From: Pseudomonas citronellolis
GTDB taxonomy: Bacteria; Pseudomonadota; Gammaproteobacteria; Pseudomonadales; Pseudomonadaceae
DNA length: 64,000 bases
Reading direction: 5' to 3'
Assembly (NCBI RefSeq): GCF_029335315.1
Contig: NZ_JARJLT010000004.1
Coordinates: 18,810 to 82,809 of the forward strand
Notes under the pieces: generated by a model
The model's input: only the letters and a program-made list of their open reading frames with translations
Database searches by the model: none
What the model was told of the DNA's origin: nothing
Part shown: positions 1 through 12,408 of the stretch, piece by piece
Position numbering within the stretch: the first letter of the stretch is position 1
How the letters are laid out: the number at the start of each line of letters is the position of its first letter
Position numbers and translations under genes: made by a program

Positions 1-210
1 CGGGCTTACCAGAGCAAAGCGCGGAACCTGCTCGCCGTCCACTTCGACGGCCTCGGTGAACATGCTCAGCGGGCGTACCCAGAGGCCGAATTCGCCGTAC
101 AGGGCCTGGTAGACCACCAGGGTCTCCTCGGTTTCCGAGTGCCGCGCCACGCCCAGCACACGGTACTGCTGGCCCTTGTAGTGACGGTAGAGGCCGGTCT
201 GCAATGCCAT
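1..210 (-). CDS. DUF1653 domain protein (partial, C-terminus beyond window edge)
   Basis: The reverse strand reads 70 codons from an ATG at 208-210 to the window edge without a stop. The N-terminus (MALQTGLYRHYKGQQYRVLG) and the later segment YGEFGLWVRPLSMF are typical of the small DUF1653 family, whose members are usually about 70-90 residues long, so only the tail is missing. Function is unknown; it is probably a small cytoplasmic beta-barrel-like protein. As I recall, PAO1 has the same gene next to fadA (PA3012), which supports synteny. It lies downstream of fadBA in the same orientation but beyond a terminator, so it is probably transcribed separately. Confidence 0.8.
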   Translation of the reverse strand, partial: MALQTGLYRHYKGQQYRVLGVARHSETEETLVVYQALYGEFGLWVRPLSMFTEAVEVDGEQVPRFALVSP

Positions 211-282
211 TTCTGCGCTCCTCGGCGAAAAAAGCCGCGATTCTCCAGACACCGGGCGCCGGGGGCAATCCCCCATCCCCCG

Positions 283-313
283 AAAAAAGAAAGCCGGGGC
301 ACAGGGCCCCGGC
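283..313 (-). terminator. Rho-independent terminator after fadBA
   Basis: GCCGGGGC (293-300), a 5-nt loop, and GCCCCGGC (306-313) form a perfect 8-bp GC stem. Read on the minus strand the stem is followed by a T-rich run (complement of 283-292). It lies about 160 bp downstream of the fadA stop, beyond the repeat element at 334-474. Confidence 0.75.
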
Positions 314-333
314 TCGTTCGTCGGCGAAAGCTT

Positions 334-473
334 AGAATCAGTTCACGATCTCGCGAGCTAGAGCAGAACAAGGCAAAAACAGGCGAGGAAGCGCAGTTTA
401 GTCAACTAAATGAGCATTACTCGCCTGTTTTTAACGCAGTTATGCCGACGCGCAGCAGATCGTGGGCAGGTTC

Positions 474-474
<1 letters not shown>
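334..474. repeat. MITE-like palindromic element, copy A (141 bp)
   Basis: The ends form imperfect terminal inverted repeats: AGAATCAGTTCACGATCT on the left and AGATCGTGGGCAGGTTCT on the right, 14 of 18 positions complementary. Inside are nested palindromes: AAAAACAGGCGAG pairs with CTCGCCTGTTTTT, and TTTAGT-CA-ACTAAA forms the centre. A longer relative lies at 43863-44063. The right end supplies the first base of the complement of the fadA stop codon (TTA, 474-476). No ORF of its own, so it would have to be moved in trans if it is mobile. Confidence 0.75.
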
Positions 475-1664
<1,190 letters not shown>

Positions 1665-1678
1665 CTATTCGTTCGCAC

Positions 1679-3826
1679 TCAACCGAAGAACTTCTGGCCG
1701 TTCTTGGCCATTTCACGCAGCTTCGCGGTCGGGTGGTACAGCGGGCCCAGGTCGGCGTACTTGTCGGCCAGGGCGACGAATTCGGCCACGCCGATGGAGT
1801 CGATGTAGCGCAGCGCGCCACCACGGAAGGGCGGGAAGCCGATGCCGTAGATCAGGCCCATGTCGGCCTCGGCGGCGGTCTCGACGATGCCGTCTTCCAG
1901 GCAACGCACGGTCTCCAGGCACAGCGGGATCATCATGTAGTTGATGATGTCCTCGTCGCTCAGCTCGCGCTGCTCGCTGACAATGGATTTCAGCAGCTCA
2001 TAAGCCTGCGGATCGGAGACTTTCTTCGGCTTGCCGCGCTTGTCGGTCTCGTAGGCGTAGAAGCCCTTGCCGTTCTTCTGGCCCAGGCGGTTGGCTTCGT
2101 ACATGACGTCGACGGCGGTCTTGCCTTCGACGGCCATGCGGTCCGGGAAGCCTTCGGCCATCACGTCGCGGCCATGGTGGCCGGTGTCGATGCCGACCAC
2201 GTCGGACAGGTAGGCCGGGCCCATGGGCCAGCCGAACTTCTCCATGACCTTGTCGATGCGCGCGAAGTCGACACCGAAGCCCAGCAGCTTGGAGAAGCCG
2301 CCGAAGTACGGGAAGAGCACGCGGTTGACCAGGAAGCCGGGGCAGTCATTCACCACGATGGGGTTCTTGCCCATCTTCTTGGCGTAGGCCACGGTGGTGG
2401 CGACGGCCACGTCACCGGACTTCTCGCCACGGATGACTTCGACCAGGGGCATCATGTGCACCGGGTTGAAGAAGTGCATGCCGACGAAGTTTTCCGGACG
2501 CTTCAGGGCCTTGGCCAGCAGACTGATGGAGATGGTCGAGGTGTTGGAAGCGAGGATCGCGTCTTCCTTCACCACGCCTTCCACCTCGGCCAGCACGATC
2601 TGCTTGACCTTGGGGTTCTCGACCACGGCTTCGACGACGATGTCGACGTTGCCGAAATCGCCGTAGGACATGGTCGGGCGAATGGCGTTCAGCGCCTCGG
2701 CCATCTTGGCCGGGGTCAGACGGCCTTTCTCGACGCGCTTGCCGAGCAGCTTGGAGGCTTCGGCCAGGCCCATCTGGATACCGTCTTCACGGATATCCTT
2801 CATCAGGATCGGGGTGCCCTTGACCGCCGACTGGTAGGCGATGCCGCCGCCCATGATACCGGCGCCGAGTACGGCGGCCAGTTTCACGTCCTTGGCGACT
2901 TCGTCGTACTGCTTGGCTTTCTTCTTCAGTTCCTGGTCGTTCAGGAACAGGCCGATCAGGCTTTGCGCGACCGAGGTCTTGGCCAGCTTGACGAAGCCCT
3001 GGGCCTCGATTTCCAGCGCCTTGTCACGACCGAAGTTGGCGGCTTTCTGGATCGACTTGATGGCTTCGACCGGCGCCGGGTAGTTCGGGCCGGCCTGGCC
3101 GGCGACAAAGCCCTTGGTGGTCTCGAAGGCCATCATCTGCTCGATGGCGTTGAGCTTGAGCTTTTCCAGCTTGGGCTGGCGGCGGGCCTTGTGGTCCAGC
3201 TCGCCGGAGATGGCGCGCTTGACCAGGTCGAGGGCGGCGGCCTGCAGTTGCTCGGGGGCGACCACGGCGTCGACGGCGCCGACTTTCAGGGCGTCCTCGG
3301 CACGGTTTTCCTTGCCCGAGGCGATCCACTCGACGGCGTTGTCCACGCCGATCAGGCGCGGCAGACGCACGGTACCGCCGAAGCCAGGGTAGATGCCCAG
3401 CTTGACTTCCGGCAGGCCGATCTTGGCGGTGGCGCTCATCACGCGGAAGTCCGCGGACAGGCACATTTCCAGGCCGCCACCCAGGGCGATGCCGTTGATC
3501 GCGGCGACGGTCGGGACTTCCAGGTCTTCGAAGGCGCTGAAGATCTTGTTGGCTTCGAGGTTGCCGGCCAGCAGTTCTTCGTCGGACATTTTGAAGTTGT
3601 CGACAAATTCGGTGATGTCGGCGCCGACGATGAATACGCCCTTGCCGCTGGTCACGATCACGCCCTTGACGGACGCATCGGCCTTGATCGCATCGACTGC
3701 TTCACGCAGTTCGTTCAGGGTGAGCCGGTTGAACTTGTTGACGGACTCGCCCTTGAGGTCGAAATTCAGGTCGACGATGCCACTCTCAAGAGCCTTAACC
3801 GTGATGGCTTTACCTTGGTAAATCAT
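1679..3826 (-). CDS. fadB: Fatty oxidation complex alpha subunit FadB
   Basis: 715 residues. The N-terminal crotonase domain (about 1-190, with [16 protein letters not shown]) carries enoyl-CoA hydratase and isomerase activity. The C-terminal part (from about 310, with the NAD-binding [11 protein letters not shown] and the catalytic-His segment [13 protein letters not shown]) carries L-3-hydroxyacyl-CoA dehydrogenase activity. It partners with FadA. The ATG at 3824-3826 was chosen over an upstream in-frame TTG because GGAG lies 8 nt before it; this also gives the length I recall for PAO1 FadB. In Pseudomonas this operon is typically controlled by the TetR repressor PsrA, but I found no clean PsrA site upstream. 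Confidence 0.97.
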   Translation of the reverse strand: MIYQGKAITVKALESGIVDLNFDLKGESVNKFNRLTLNELREAVDAIKADASVKGVIVTSGKGVFIVGADITEFVDNFKMSDEELLAGNLEANKIFSAFEDLEVPTVAAINGIALGGGLEMCLSADFRVMSATAKIGLPEVKLGIYPGFGGTVRLPRLIGVDNAVEWIASGKENRAEDALKVGAVDAVVAPEQLQAAALDLVKRAISGELDHKARRQPKLEKLKLNAIEQMMAFETTKGFVAGQAGPNYPAPVEAIKSIQKAANFGRDKALEIEAQGFVKLAKTSVAQSLIGLFLNDQELKKKAKQYDEVAKDVKLAAVLGAGIMGGGIAYQSAVKGTPILMKDIREDGIQMGLAEASKLLGKRVEKGRLTPAKMAEALNAIRPTMSYGDFGNVDIVVEAVVENPKVKQIVLAEVEGVVKEDAILASNTSTISISLLAKALKRPENFVGMHFFNPVHMMPLVEVIRGEKSGDVAVATTVAYAKKMGKNPIVVNDCPGFLVNRVLFPYFGGFSKLLGFGVDFARIDKVMEKFGWPMGPAYLSDVVGIDTGHHGRDVMAEGFPDRMAVEGKTAVDVMYEANRLGQKNGKGFYAYETDKRGKPKKVSDPQAYELLKSIVSEQRELSDEDIINYMMIPLCLETVRCLEDGIVETAAEADMGLIYGIGFPPFRGGALRYIDSIGVAEFVALADKYADLGPLYHPTAKLREMAKNGQKFFG

Positions 3827-4263
3827 CAACTGATCTCCACGCTAGGGAAGCTTGAACTCACGCATCGGACGCCGTGTATCGGGACCGCTCGCAGTCGCGG
3901 AGCATAGTCCCAAAGCCTGCGGCACACCCGCCGATGCGATGGTCGGGGCCATTGTTCGAACGTTCTTGCATGACAAACGCTCGATTCATACGCCTGTTTG
4001 ATTCGGGTGTGCACACCTTCTTCGAAAAGCCTGCACTTGTCAATCGCGAAGAACGCCCGCGAAAGCCTCTGTATCGCGCATTCAGCGGGGTTCTCGGGCA
4101 CCATTCAGGAAACCCATCGCCCCGCCGCCGGACCTTGGAACGGTCGTACAGACAGTGGCTGGAAAATCCGACGAGCGCGGGGTAGAGTCCGGCGAGCCGC
4201 TCGCGGATCGAGCGCCGCAAAGAACAACAAAAAGAAGCCCAACGGCCCCAAGGAGACGCGCCC
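3827..4263. other. Intergenic region between fadB and the divergent secreted-protein gene
   Basis: About 440 bp with no credible gene. It holds the promoters of fadBA (leftward) and of the gene at 4264 (rightward). Visible structure includes the palindrome GAACGTTC (3958-3965) and widely spaced CAAAC/GTTTG arms (about 3974-4000, 17 bp apart). Neither matches the PsrA consensus spacing, so their role is only a possibility. Confidence 0.5.
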
Positions 4264-5070
4264 ATGCCATGCCGCCCGCTGGCCCGCCTGTTGTCCCTGC
4301 TCGTGCTGTCCGCCCTGCCCCTGCTGGCTCGCGCCGAGCCCGCCGGCGACCTGCTGGCGCTGCATCAGATGCGCCTGGCCGCCCAGCGCAGCCTCAGCGA
4401 CCTGTTCCTGCTCAACGCGATGGAAGGCGACCCGCGCTACGCCGGCCTGGTCAGCAGCTCCACGGCCGAAGCCGACGCCGCGCTGGCGCGCCTGGGCTCG
4501 ATGCCCGGCGGCGCCTCCACCCAGCTCAAGGGCAAGTTGCAGGAACAGTGGGCCGCCTACCGCCAGGCCCTGGAGCAGCAACTGCAGGCGCAGAAGCAGA
4601 ACGGCTACAACGACTTCCAGCCCCTGGGCGACCTGGCCAGCCGCAACAGCCAGTTGCTGGACACCGCCGAGCAGCTCTATGACGGTATCCAGAAGGACAG
4701 CGGGCAAATCGTGCCTCCGCTCACCCAGCAGAGCCGCGAGCAGAGCCTGCTGATGCAGTCGATCACCTGGAATTACGTATCACGCAACGCCTCGGTCGGC
4801 GCGAACCCGGTGCGCAGCGAAGACCAGCAGCCCCTCGACGACCTGACCAACCGCTTCACCATCAACCTGCTGCAGCTGCAGCAGGCGCCGCAGACCAGCC
4901 CGGAGATCGGCCGCGAGCTGCGGGCCATCGCCACCAAGTGGCGGTTCATCGAGAAGTCCCTGCAGGGCGCCGCGCAGAGCAACGTGCCCTTCCTCATCGA
5001 CAAGTACTCCGACGGCATCATCGCCGACCTGGAGCAGGTCTCCGGGTCCTACGCCGCGGCGCAGCTCTGA
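4264..5070 (+). CDS. Exported protein of unknown function, helical
   Basis: 268 residues with a clear signal peptide: a positively charged start, a hydrophobic leucine-rich core and an A-R-A cleavage site near residue 24. No lipobox Cys and no later transmembrane segment, so a periplasmic location is likely. The mature part is predicted mostly alpha-helical, rich in Leu, Gln and Ala, with repeated polar helices (for example around LQQQ/EQQLQAQK) that resemble a helical-bundle sensor or binding fold. I do not recognise a named family. As I recall, Pseudomonas genomes keep a homologue next to fadB (PA3015 position). The start ATG follows a GGAGACGCGCC Shine-Dalgarno region. Confidence 0.85.
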   Translation: MPCRPLARLLSLLVLSALPLLARAEPAGDLLALHQMRLAAQRSLSDLFLLNAMEGDPRYAGLVSSSTAEADAALARLGSMPGGASTQLKGKLQEQWAAYRQALEQQLQAQKQNGYNDFQPLGDLASRNSQLLDTAEQLYDGIQKDSGQIVPPLTQQSREQSLLMQSITWNYVSRNASVGANPVRSEDQQPLDDLTNRFTINLLQLQQAPQTSPEIGRELRAIATKWRFIEKSLQGAAQSNVPFLIDKYSDGIIADLEQVSGSYAAAQL

Positions 5071-5091
5071 ATGCGGCCAGCCGGCCGGCGC

Positions 5092-5529
5092 TCAGGCGCG
5101 CCGCGCGAGGAAATCGGCGACCCGCTGCAGGTTGTCGCTGCCGCCGCGCTCGCCCCAGTACAGCGCAATGAACTGCGCGGACGCCTCGACCATGTACACG
5201 TCCGCCGGCAGCGTCGCCAGGTCGGCGAGCAGTTCGGCGTCCGCGCAGGGCTCGCGCCAGCGGTCCAGCCACACGCCCGCCTCGCTCTGCCAGTAGCGCC
5301 AGTCGTCCTTGCGTCCGCGACTGCGGCCGCGGTGGTACTGCGCACAGCTCTGCGGCGGCTGCCGCTGCAGCCAGTGCGGCCACTCCTGGCGCGCCATCTG
5401 CATGGCCAGGCCCAGGCGCCGCGCCTGCAGGCGCAGGTCCATCTGCCCGCGCTGCCCGCGCGAAGGCATCAGCCAGGCCAGCGGGCTGAGCACCAGCGCC
5501 AGGAGCAGTATCGTCCACCAGACTGTCAT
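5092..5529 (-). CDS. Small membrane-anchored protein of unknown function
   Basis: 145 residues. One N-terminal transmembrane helix (about residues 3-20, WTILLLALVLSPLAWLM) is followed by a basic, Trp/Arg-rich cytoplasmic-type region and a C-terminal half ending QRVADFLARR. Homologues in Pseudomonas are sometimes labelled 'YajC' because of the single anchor helix, but I see no other support for a Sec role. It converges with the gene at 4264 (21 bp between stops) and diverges from the universal stress gene. The ATG at 5527-5529 is chosen because it places the hydrophobic helix at the N-terminus. Confidence 0.75.
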   Translation of the reverse strand: MTVWWTILLLALVLSPLAWLMPSRGQRGQMDLRLQARRLGLAMQMARQEWPHWLQRQPPQSCAQYHRGRSRGRKDDWRYWQSEAGVWLDRWREPCADAELLADLATLPADVYMVEASAQFIALYWGERGGSDNLQRVADFLARRA

Positions 5530-5595
5530 ATTCAGGTATACCCCGGCCCGAAGGGCCATACTTGTCTTCATAACTGTCCCCCGGAGGAGACGCTC

Positions 5596-6036
5596 ATGCC
5601 CTACCAACACATCCTGGTCGCCGTGGACCTCACCGACGAATGCGATCCGGTGATGAAGCGCGCCGTGGCGCTGGCCGCCAGCGCCCAGGCGCGGCTCTCC
5701 ACCGTGCATGTGGTCGAGCCCATGGCCATGGCCTTCGGTGGCGACGTGCCGATGGACCTGTCGATGCTGCAGCAACAGCAGTTCGACCAGGCCAAGGAGC
5801 GCATGCACCAGTTCACCCTCAGCTACCCGCAGGTTTCCATCGCCCAGAGCCACCTGGTCTATGGCCAGCCACGCCAGGAGATCCACCGCCTGGCCAAGGA
5901 ACAGGGCTGCGACCTGATCATCGTCGGCAGCCATGGCCGCCACGGCCTGGCCCTGTTGCTCGGCTCGACCGCCAACGATGTGCTGCACGGTGCGCCCTGC
6001 GACGTGCTGGCCGTGCGCCTGCAGAAAACCGAGTGA
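5596..6036 (+). CDS. Universal stress protein, UspA family
   Basis: 146 residues, a single Usp domain. The beta1 segment YQHILVAVDLTDE and the C-terminal nucleotide-binding signature GSHGRHGLALLLGSTANDVL (G-x2-G-x9-G-S/T pattern) are intact, so it should be an ATP-binding type Usp. Such proteins act as cytoplasmic dimers in stress survival; the specific stress cannot be told from sequence. The start follows a strong GGAGGAG about 6 nt upstream. It is monocistronic: the flanking genes run in the opposite direction on both sides. Confidence 0.93.
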   Translation: MPYQHILVAVDLTDECDPVMKRAVALAASAQARLSTVHVVEPMAMAFGGDVPMDLSMLQQQQFDQAKERMHQFTLSYPQVSIAQSHLVYGQPRQEIHRLAKEQGCDLIIVGSHGRHGLALLLGSTANDVLHGAPCDVLAVRLQKTE

Positions 6037-6042
6037 AAAACC

Positions 6043-6067
6043 GGCCGCGCCCACCACGGGCGCGGCC
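6043..6067 (-). terminator. Terminator of the minus-strand Cys-motif gene, overlapping the end of the usp region
   Basis: GGCCGCGCCC (6043-6052) and GGGCGCGGCC (6058-6067) form a perfect 10-bp stem with a 5-nt loop. Only the minus-strand reading has a following T-run (complement of the A-run at 6035-6040), so it mainly serves the gene ending at 6070. It may slow read-through from usp as well. Confidence 0.7.
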
Positions 6068-6069
6068 GC

Positions 6070-6753
6070 TCAGAATACCTCGCCGCCGCTCATCAGCGCC
6101 GGGCGGACCTTCTGCAGCTGCGCCTCCAGCGAATAGCTCATGCTCGAGGACATCGAGAAGAAGCTGAGGAAGGCCTTGAGGTTGGAGTCGCCCACGCAGG
6201 TCTCGTGGATGCGCTGCCAGAACGCCTGGTTGACCAGCTGCAGTTGCTGGTACAGACGCACCAGCCCCTTCAGCTCCCAGTCGGCGTGGCGCCCCTCGCG
6301 ATAGTTGAAATACTGGCGCATCAGGTACAGCGACACCGCGCGGGTAATGAATTCCTGGTTGCTGGCGAACGGCAGGTGCTGCTGCGCCATCGGCTTGAGT
6401 CGCCCCAGCAGCGGGCAGGCGCTGGTCGCCATGATCACCCCGAGCAGCGCCCGCAGGCCCTCCTCCAGGCCGACCTGCTTGCGGTACTCGCGCTCCGGCG
6501 TGCGCACCAGCACATCCACCTTTTTCACCGCCGGCAGGCCGCGGAAATCCTCGATCACCCGGTGCAGGTCGACCGCCGCCGGGCAGTTGCGGTACTGCTC
6601 GCGGGACAGCGGACAGTTGCTGCACTGGTTGTGCTCCAGGCGCGTCCAGGGCGGCGCGGCGGCGGCCTGCTCGCGGTCGAAGCTGCGCTCCAGCTCGATG
6701 CGATAGCTGAAGGCGTGTTCGTCATCCAGATTGATGCGGTACTCGATTGCCAT
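6070..6753 (-). CDS. Conserved protein with N-terminal CxxC...C cluster
   Basis: 227 residues, no signal peptide or membrane segment. The N-terminal third (YRINLDDEHAFSYRIELERS) is followed by a compact cysteine motif CSNCPLSREQYRNC that could bind a metal or iron-sulphur cluster. The C-terminal two thirds are helical. I believe this corresponds to a Pseudomonas conserved family (possibly DUF6901, from memory, uncertain). The start ATG 6751-6753 was chosen over an ATG six codons upstream because homologues, as I remember them, begin MAIEYRI. Function is unknown. Confidence 0.8.
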   Translation of the reverse strand: MAIEYRINLDDEHAFSYRIELERSFDREQAAAAPPWTRLEHNQCSNCPLSREQYRNCPAAVDLHRVIEDFRGLPAVKKVDVLVRTPEREYRKQVGLEEGLRALLGVIMATSACPLLGRLKPMAQQHLPFASNQEFITRAVSLYLMRQYFNYREGRHADWELKGLVRLYQQLQLVNQAFWQRIHETCVGDSNLKAFLSFFSMSSSMSYSLEAQLQKVRPALMSGGEVF

Positions 6754-6821
6754 GGACCATCCCCAACTCACCGATTACCGCCGCAGCGGCAGCTTCCCGG
6801 GGCCTCGCCCGCCGGGTCGGG

Positions 6822-8726
<1,905 letters not shown>

Positions 8727-8922
8727 GGGGCATCTCCGGAAAACTGGGGCCGCAGTGTAAGGGAAAGTCGAAAAAAGTCAGAGCGTTGCGCGAGCCTGGC
8801 GCTGTCATCTTTTGTGCCCGACGGTAGTTCCGCGACGCTTCCGCCGCCGCCGCGCAACAAGCTAAGCTTGTGCCTATCGGCGCGGTCCAGACAGCGCCAC
8901 GAATCACCAGCCCGGAAGACTC

Positions 8923-10851
8923 ATGCGCGGTCGCCTCACTCTCCTGCTTTCCTACCTGTTCCTCTCCCTGACCAGCGCCCTCCCGGCGCAGGCCGCGTCG
9001 CTGACCCAGCAGCGGCAGATGTACGACGAAGCCAAGGCCGCCCTGGCGCGCAACGACAACGGCCCGTACCTGCGCTACCGCCAGGCGCTGGCGGATTATC
9101 CGCTGGAACCCTACCTGGGCTACGACGACCTGACCAACCGTCTGAAAAGCGCCAGCGACGCCGCGATCGAGGGCTTCCTCACCGAGCACGGCGACCTGCC
9201 GCAGATCAACTGGCTGAAGCTGCGCTGGCTGCGCCAGTTGGCCGACCGCGAGGACTGGAAGACCTTCCTCAACTATTACGACCCGAAGATGAACTTCACC
9301 GAGCTGGACTGCCTGTACGGCCAGTACCAGCTCAGCCATGGGCAGAAGACCGCCGGCTACGAGACCGCGCAGAAGCTGTGGCTGGTGGGCAAGTCGCAGC
9401 CCGACGCCTGCGACACCCTGTTCGGCCTCTGGCAGGCCGACGGCCAGCTCACCGAAGACATGGTCTGGAAGCGCCTGAAGCTGGCCGCCGAGAAAGGCAA
9501 CTACGGACTGGCCAGCAACCTTTCGCTGCGCCTGCCGACCCTCGGCGGCCTCGGCGAGCTGATGGTCAAGGTGGCGCAGAACCCGGCCCAGCTCAGCCAG
9601 ACCGGGCGCTTCGAGCTGCGCACCCACGCCATGGCCGACGTCGTCGGCCTGGGCCTGCGGCGCCTGGCCAAACAGGAGCCGGACCGCGCGCTGGACCTGC
9701 TCGACCACTATGAAAGCAGCCTGCCCTTCACCGCCGAGGAGAAGGTCAACATCGCCCGCCAGATCGGCCTCGGCCTGGCGCGTCGCAATGACGCCCGCGC
9801 CCTGCCGCTGATGACCCGCTACGACCCCGAGCTGCGCGACAACACCGTCACCGAATGGCGCCTGCGCCTGCTGATGCGCCTGGGCCGCTGGGAAGACGCC
9901 TACCAGTTGACCCGCCAGCTGCCCAAGGACCTCGCCGAGACCAACCGCTGGCGCTACTGGCAGGCGCGCACCCTGCAGCTGGCCCAGCCACAGAACCCGC
10001 AGGCCATGGCGCTGTACCGGCCGCTGGCGCGCGAGCGCGACTTCTACGGTTTCCTCGCCGCCGACCGGATCAACGCGCCCTACCAGTTGAACAACCGCCC
10101 GGTGAACATCAGCCCGCAGGTGATGCAGCGCGTGCGCAACGCCGCCAGCACCCGCCGCGCCCTGGAGTTCTACGCCCGCGGCGACGTCATCAGCGCGCGC
10201 CGCGAGTGGTACTACGCCGCCCGCGTGTTCAGCCACGACGAACTGCTGGCCCAGGCCAAGATGGCCTACGACATGCAGTGGTACTTCCCGGCCATCCGCG
10301 CCATCAGCCAGGCGCAGTACTGGGACGACCTCGACATCCGCTTCCCGGTGGCGCACCGCAACAGCCTGCTGCGCGAGGCGCGCAACCGCGACCTGCACCC
10401 CAGCTGGGTGTTCGCCATCACCCGCCAGGAAAGCGCCTTCATGGCCGACGCGCGTTCCGGCGTCGGCGCCACCGGGCTGATGCAGCTGATGCCGGCCACC
10501 GCCAAGGAAACCTCGAAGAAATTCGGCATTCCCCTGGCCGGGCCGCAGCAGCTGATCCTCCCGGACGTCAACATCCAGCTCGGCGCCGCCTACCTCAGCC
10601 AGGTGCAGGGCCAGTTCAACGGCAACCGCGTGCTCGCCACCGCCGCCTACAACGCCGGCCCCGGCCGCGTGCGCCAGTGGCTGAAGGACGCCCGCCACCT
10701 GTCGTTCGACGTCTGGGTGGAAAGCATCCCCTTCGACGAGACCCGCCAGTACGTGCAGAACGTACTGTCCTACGCAGTGATCTACGGGCAGAAGATCGGC
10801 GTGCCGCAACCGCTGGTGGACTGGCACGAGCGCTTCTTCGACGAGCTCTGA
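8923..10851 (+). CDS. slt: Soluble lytic murein transglycosylase Slt
   Basis: 642 residues with a signal peptide (about 1-25, cleaved after ALPAQA). A long superhelical U-domain of paired helices occupies about residues 30-440, followed by an L-linker and the C-terminal SLT lysozyme-like domain. The catalytic Glu lies in ITRQESAFM, followed by SGVGATGLMQLMPATA and later AAYNAGPGRV, the family signatures. It cleaves the MurNAc-GlcNAc bond of peptidoglycan with formation of 1,6-anhydroMurNAc in the periplasm and takes part in wall turnover and beta-lactam induced futile cycling. Length agrees with E. coli Slt70. Confidence 0.95.
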   Translation: MRGRLTLLLSYLFLSLTSALPAQAASLTQQRQMYDEAKAALARNDNGPYLRYRQALADYPLEPYLGYDDLTNRLKSASDAAIEGFLTEHGDLPQINWLKLRWLRQLADREDWKTFLNYYDPKMNFTELDCLYGQYQLSHGQKTAGYETAQKLWLVGKSQPDACDTLFGLWQADGQLTEDMVWKRLKLAAEKGNYGLASNLSLRLPTLGGLGELMVKVAQNPAQLSQTGRFELRTHAMADVVGLGLRRLAKQEPDRALDLLDHYESSLPFTAEEKVNIARQIGLGLARRNDARALPLMTRYDPELRDNTVTEWRLRLLMRLGRWEDAYQLTRQLPKDLAETNRWRYWQARTLQLAQPQNPQAMALYRPLARERDFYGFLAADRINAPYQLNNRPVNISPQVMQRVRNAASTRRALEFYARGDVISARREWYYAARVFSHDELLAQAKMAYDMQWYFPAIRAISQAQYWDDLDIRFPVAHRNSLLREARNRDLHPSWVFAITRQESAFMADARSGVGATGLMQLMPATAKETSKKFGIPLAGPQQLILPDVNIQLGAAYLSQVQGQFNGNRVLATAAYNAGPGRVRQWLKDARHLSFDVWVESIPFDETRQYVQNVLSYAVIYGQKIGVPQPLVDWHERFFDEL

Positions 10852-10952
10852 GCCGCGGCAAGCGCAGATTTCCGCCGGGCGCCTATGCTTGCAGGGGCGC
10901 CCGGGCATCTTGCTCCGGGTAGCGATTGCCGCTGCCTCGCGGGAGATGCGCC

Positions 10953-12395
10953 ATGCGTCCACTCCATCACTGCACCGCCCTGACCTTCGCCGTGCTGGCC
11001 CTCGCCAGCCTCTCCCTGCACGCTGCCGACGCCGCTGCCCCGAGCGCCCCGGCGCCGGCGTCCGCCCCGAGCGAAGCCGCTCCGGCGGCCGCCGAACCAG
11101 CCGCCCCGGCGCCTGCCGAAGCCGTGTTCAGCGCCGAGCAGCTGGAGCAGATGCTCGCGCCCATCGCCCTCTACCCCGACTCGCTGCTAGCGCAGGTGCT
11201 GATGGCCGCGACCTACCCCGGGAACGTCGCCGATGCCGTGGCCTGGGCCAAGGCCCACCCCGACGCCAAGGGCGACGACGCCGTGCGCCAGGTGGCCGAC
11301 CAGCCCTGGGACCCCAGCGTGCAGTCGCTGGTGGCCTTCCCGGCGGTGCTGAACCTGATGGGCCAGGACCCGGCCTGGGTGCAGCGCGTGGGCGACGCCT
11401 TCCTGGCCCAGCCCGACGCCGTGATGCAGAGCGTGCAAACGCTGCGCCAGCGCGCCAAGGCGGCCGGCAACCTGGAGTCCGGCCCGCAGCAGAAGGTGAC
11501 GGTGCAGCAGGCCGCGCCCAGCCAAACCACGACCCAGGTAGCGGCGCCGGCGCAGACCATCGTCATCGAGCCGGCCGACCCGCAGGTAGTCTACGTGCCC
11601 AGCTACAACCCCACCGTGGTCTATGGCCAGTGGCCCGCGCCGGCCTATCCGCCGACCTACTACCCGCCGCCGCCGGAGTATCCGGTGGCCACCGGCCTGG
11701 CGACCGGGCTGGCGTTCGGCGTGGGCGTCGCCGCGGTCGCCTCGCTGTGGGGCGACTGCGACTGGGGCCACGGCGACGTCGATATCGACGTGAACCGCTA
11801 CAACAACATCAACGTCAACCGGCGCATCGACGCCAGCCAGCGCACCTGGCAGCACAACCCGGCCTACCGCCAGGGCGTGCCCTATCGCGGCCAGGTCAAC
11901 CAGCAGCGCTTCGACCGCCGCCTGGCCGGCGCCGACCAGCGCGTCGCCCTGCGCGGCCAGGACCCGCGCGCCGCCGAACGGGAGCGCGCGCGGCAGAGCC
12001 TGAGCAAACACGGCGTGGCGGCGCCGGCAGCGAACAACCGCCAGGCGCTCGAACGCGCGCAGAGCGCCAGCCGCGAGATGCGCCAGGAACCCAAGCTGCG
12101 CCAGGACAATAACCTGCGCCAGCGCGAGCAGGCCGGCAACCGCGCCCGCGAGCGCGCGCCAGACAACCTGAAAGCCCAGCGCCAGGCGCGCGAACGCTTC
12201 GCCGGCAACCAGGGGCCGCGCAACAACGCCTTCGCCGACGCCCGCAACCCGCGCCAGGCACGCGCCAGCAGCGAACGCGGGCAGCTCAGCCGGGCCAGCG
12301 CGCGCTCCGGCGGCGGCGGGCGCATGCAGGCCGCCGGTCGCCCGGTGCAACGCTCCGCCCCGGCGATATCGCGCGGCGGCCGGTCGAGACGCTGA
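10953..12395 (+). CDS. DUF3300 domain exported protein
   Basis: 480 residues. Signal peptide (about 1-24), an Ala/Pro-rich spacer, then the DUF3300 domain (about 50-270) with the characteristic LEQMLAPIALYPDSLLAQVL, repeated VADQPWDPSVQSLVAFP and VVYVPSYNPTVVYG segments. The rest (about 290-480) is low-complexity, rich in Arg, Gln, Asn and Ala. The start ATG was preferred to an upstream one at 10926 because GGGAGATGCGCC precedes it and it puts the signal peptide at the N-terminus. Followed 13 bp later by the DUF2950 gene, an arrangement I recall as recurring in proteobacteria. Function is unknown. Confidence 0.88.
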   Translation: MRPLHHCTALTFAVLALASLSLHAADAAAPSAPAPASAPSEAAPAAAEPAAPAPAEAVFSAEQLEQMLAPIALYPDSLLAQVLMAATYPGNVADAVAWAKAHPDAKGDDAVRQVADQPWDPSVQSLVAFPAVLNLMGQDPAWVQRVGDAFLAQPDAVMQSVQTLRQRAKAAGNLESGPQQKVTVQQAAPSQTTTQVAAPAQTIVIEPADPQVVYVPSYNPTVVYGQWPAPAYPPTYYPPPPEYPVATGLATGLAFGVGVAAVASLWGDCDWGHGDVDIDVNRYNNINVNRRIDASQRTWQHNPAYRQGVPYRGQVNQQRFDRRLAGADQRVALRGQDPRAAERERARQSLSKHGVAAPAANNRQALERAQSASREMRQEPKLRQDNNLRQREQAGNRARERAPDNLKAQRQARERFAGNQGPRNNAFADARNPRQARASSERGQLSRASARSGGGGRMQAAGRPVQRSAPAISRGGRSRR

Positions 12396-12408
12396 GAGGA
12401 GATTCGCC

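Noticed and set aside
1733..3907. 724-residue open frame on the + strand opposite fadB
   Set aside because: Composition (Asp/His/Val/Gly-rich) is that of an antisense shadow of GC-rich coding DNA; fadB on the other strand is certain.
3956..4000. PsrA-type operator for fadBA
   Set aside because: GAACGTTC and the CAAAC/GTTTG arms are present but the spacing does not fit GAAAC-N4-GTTTC; not supported enough to annotate.
5092..5529. YajC annotation for the small membrane protein
   Set aside because: Only a single N-terminal helix is shared; no secD/secF neighbours and no sequence signature.
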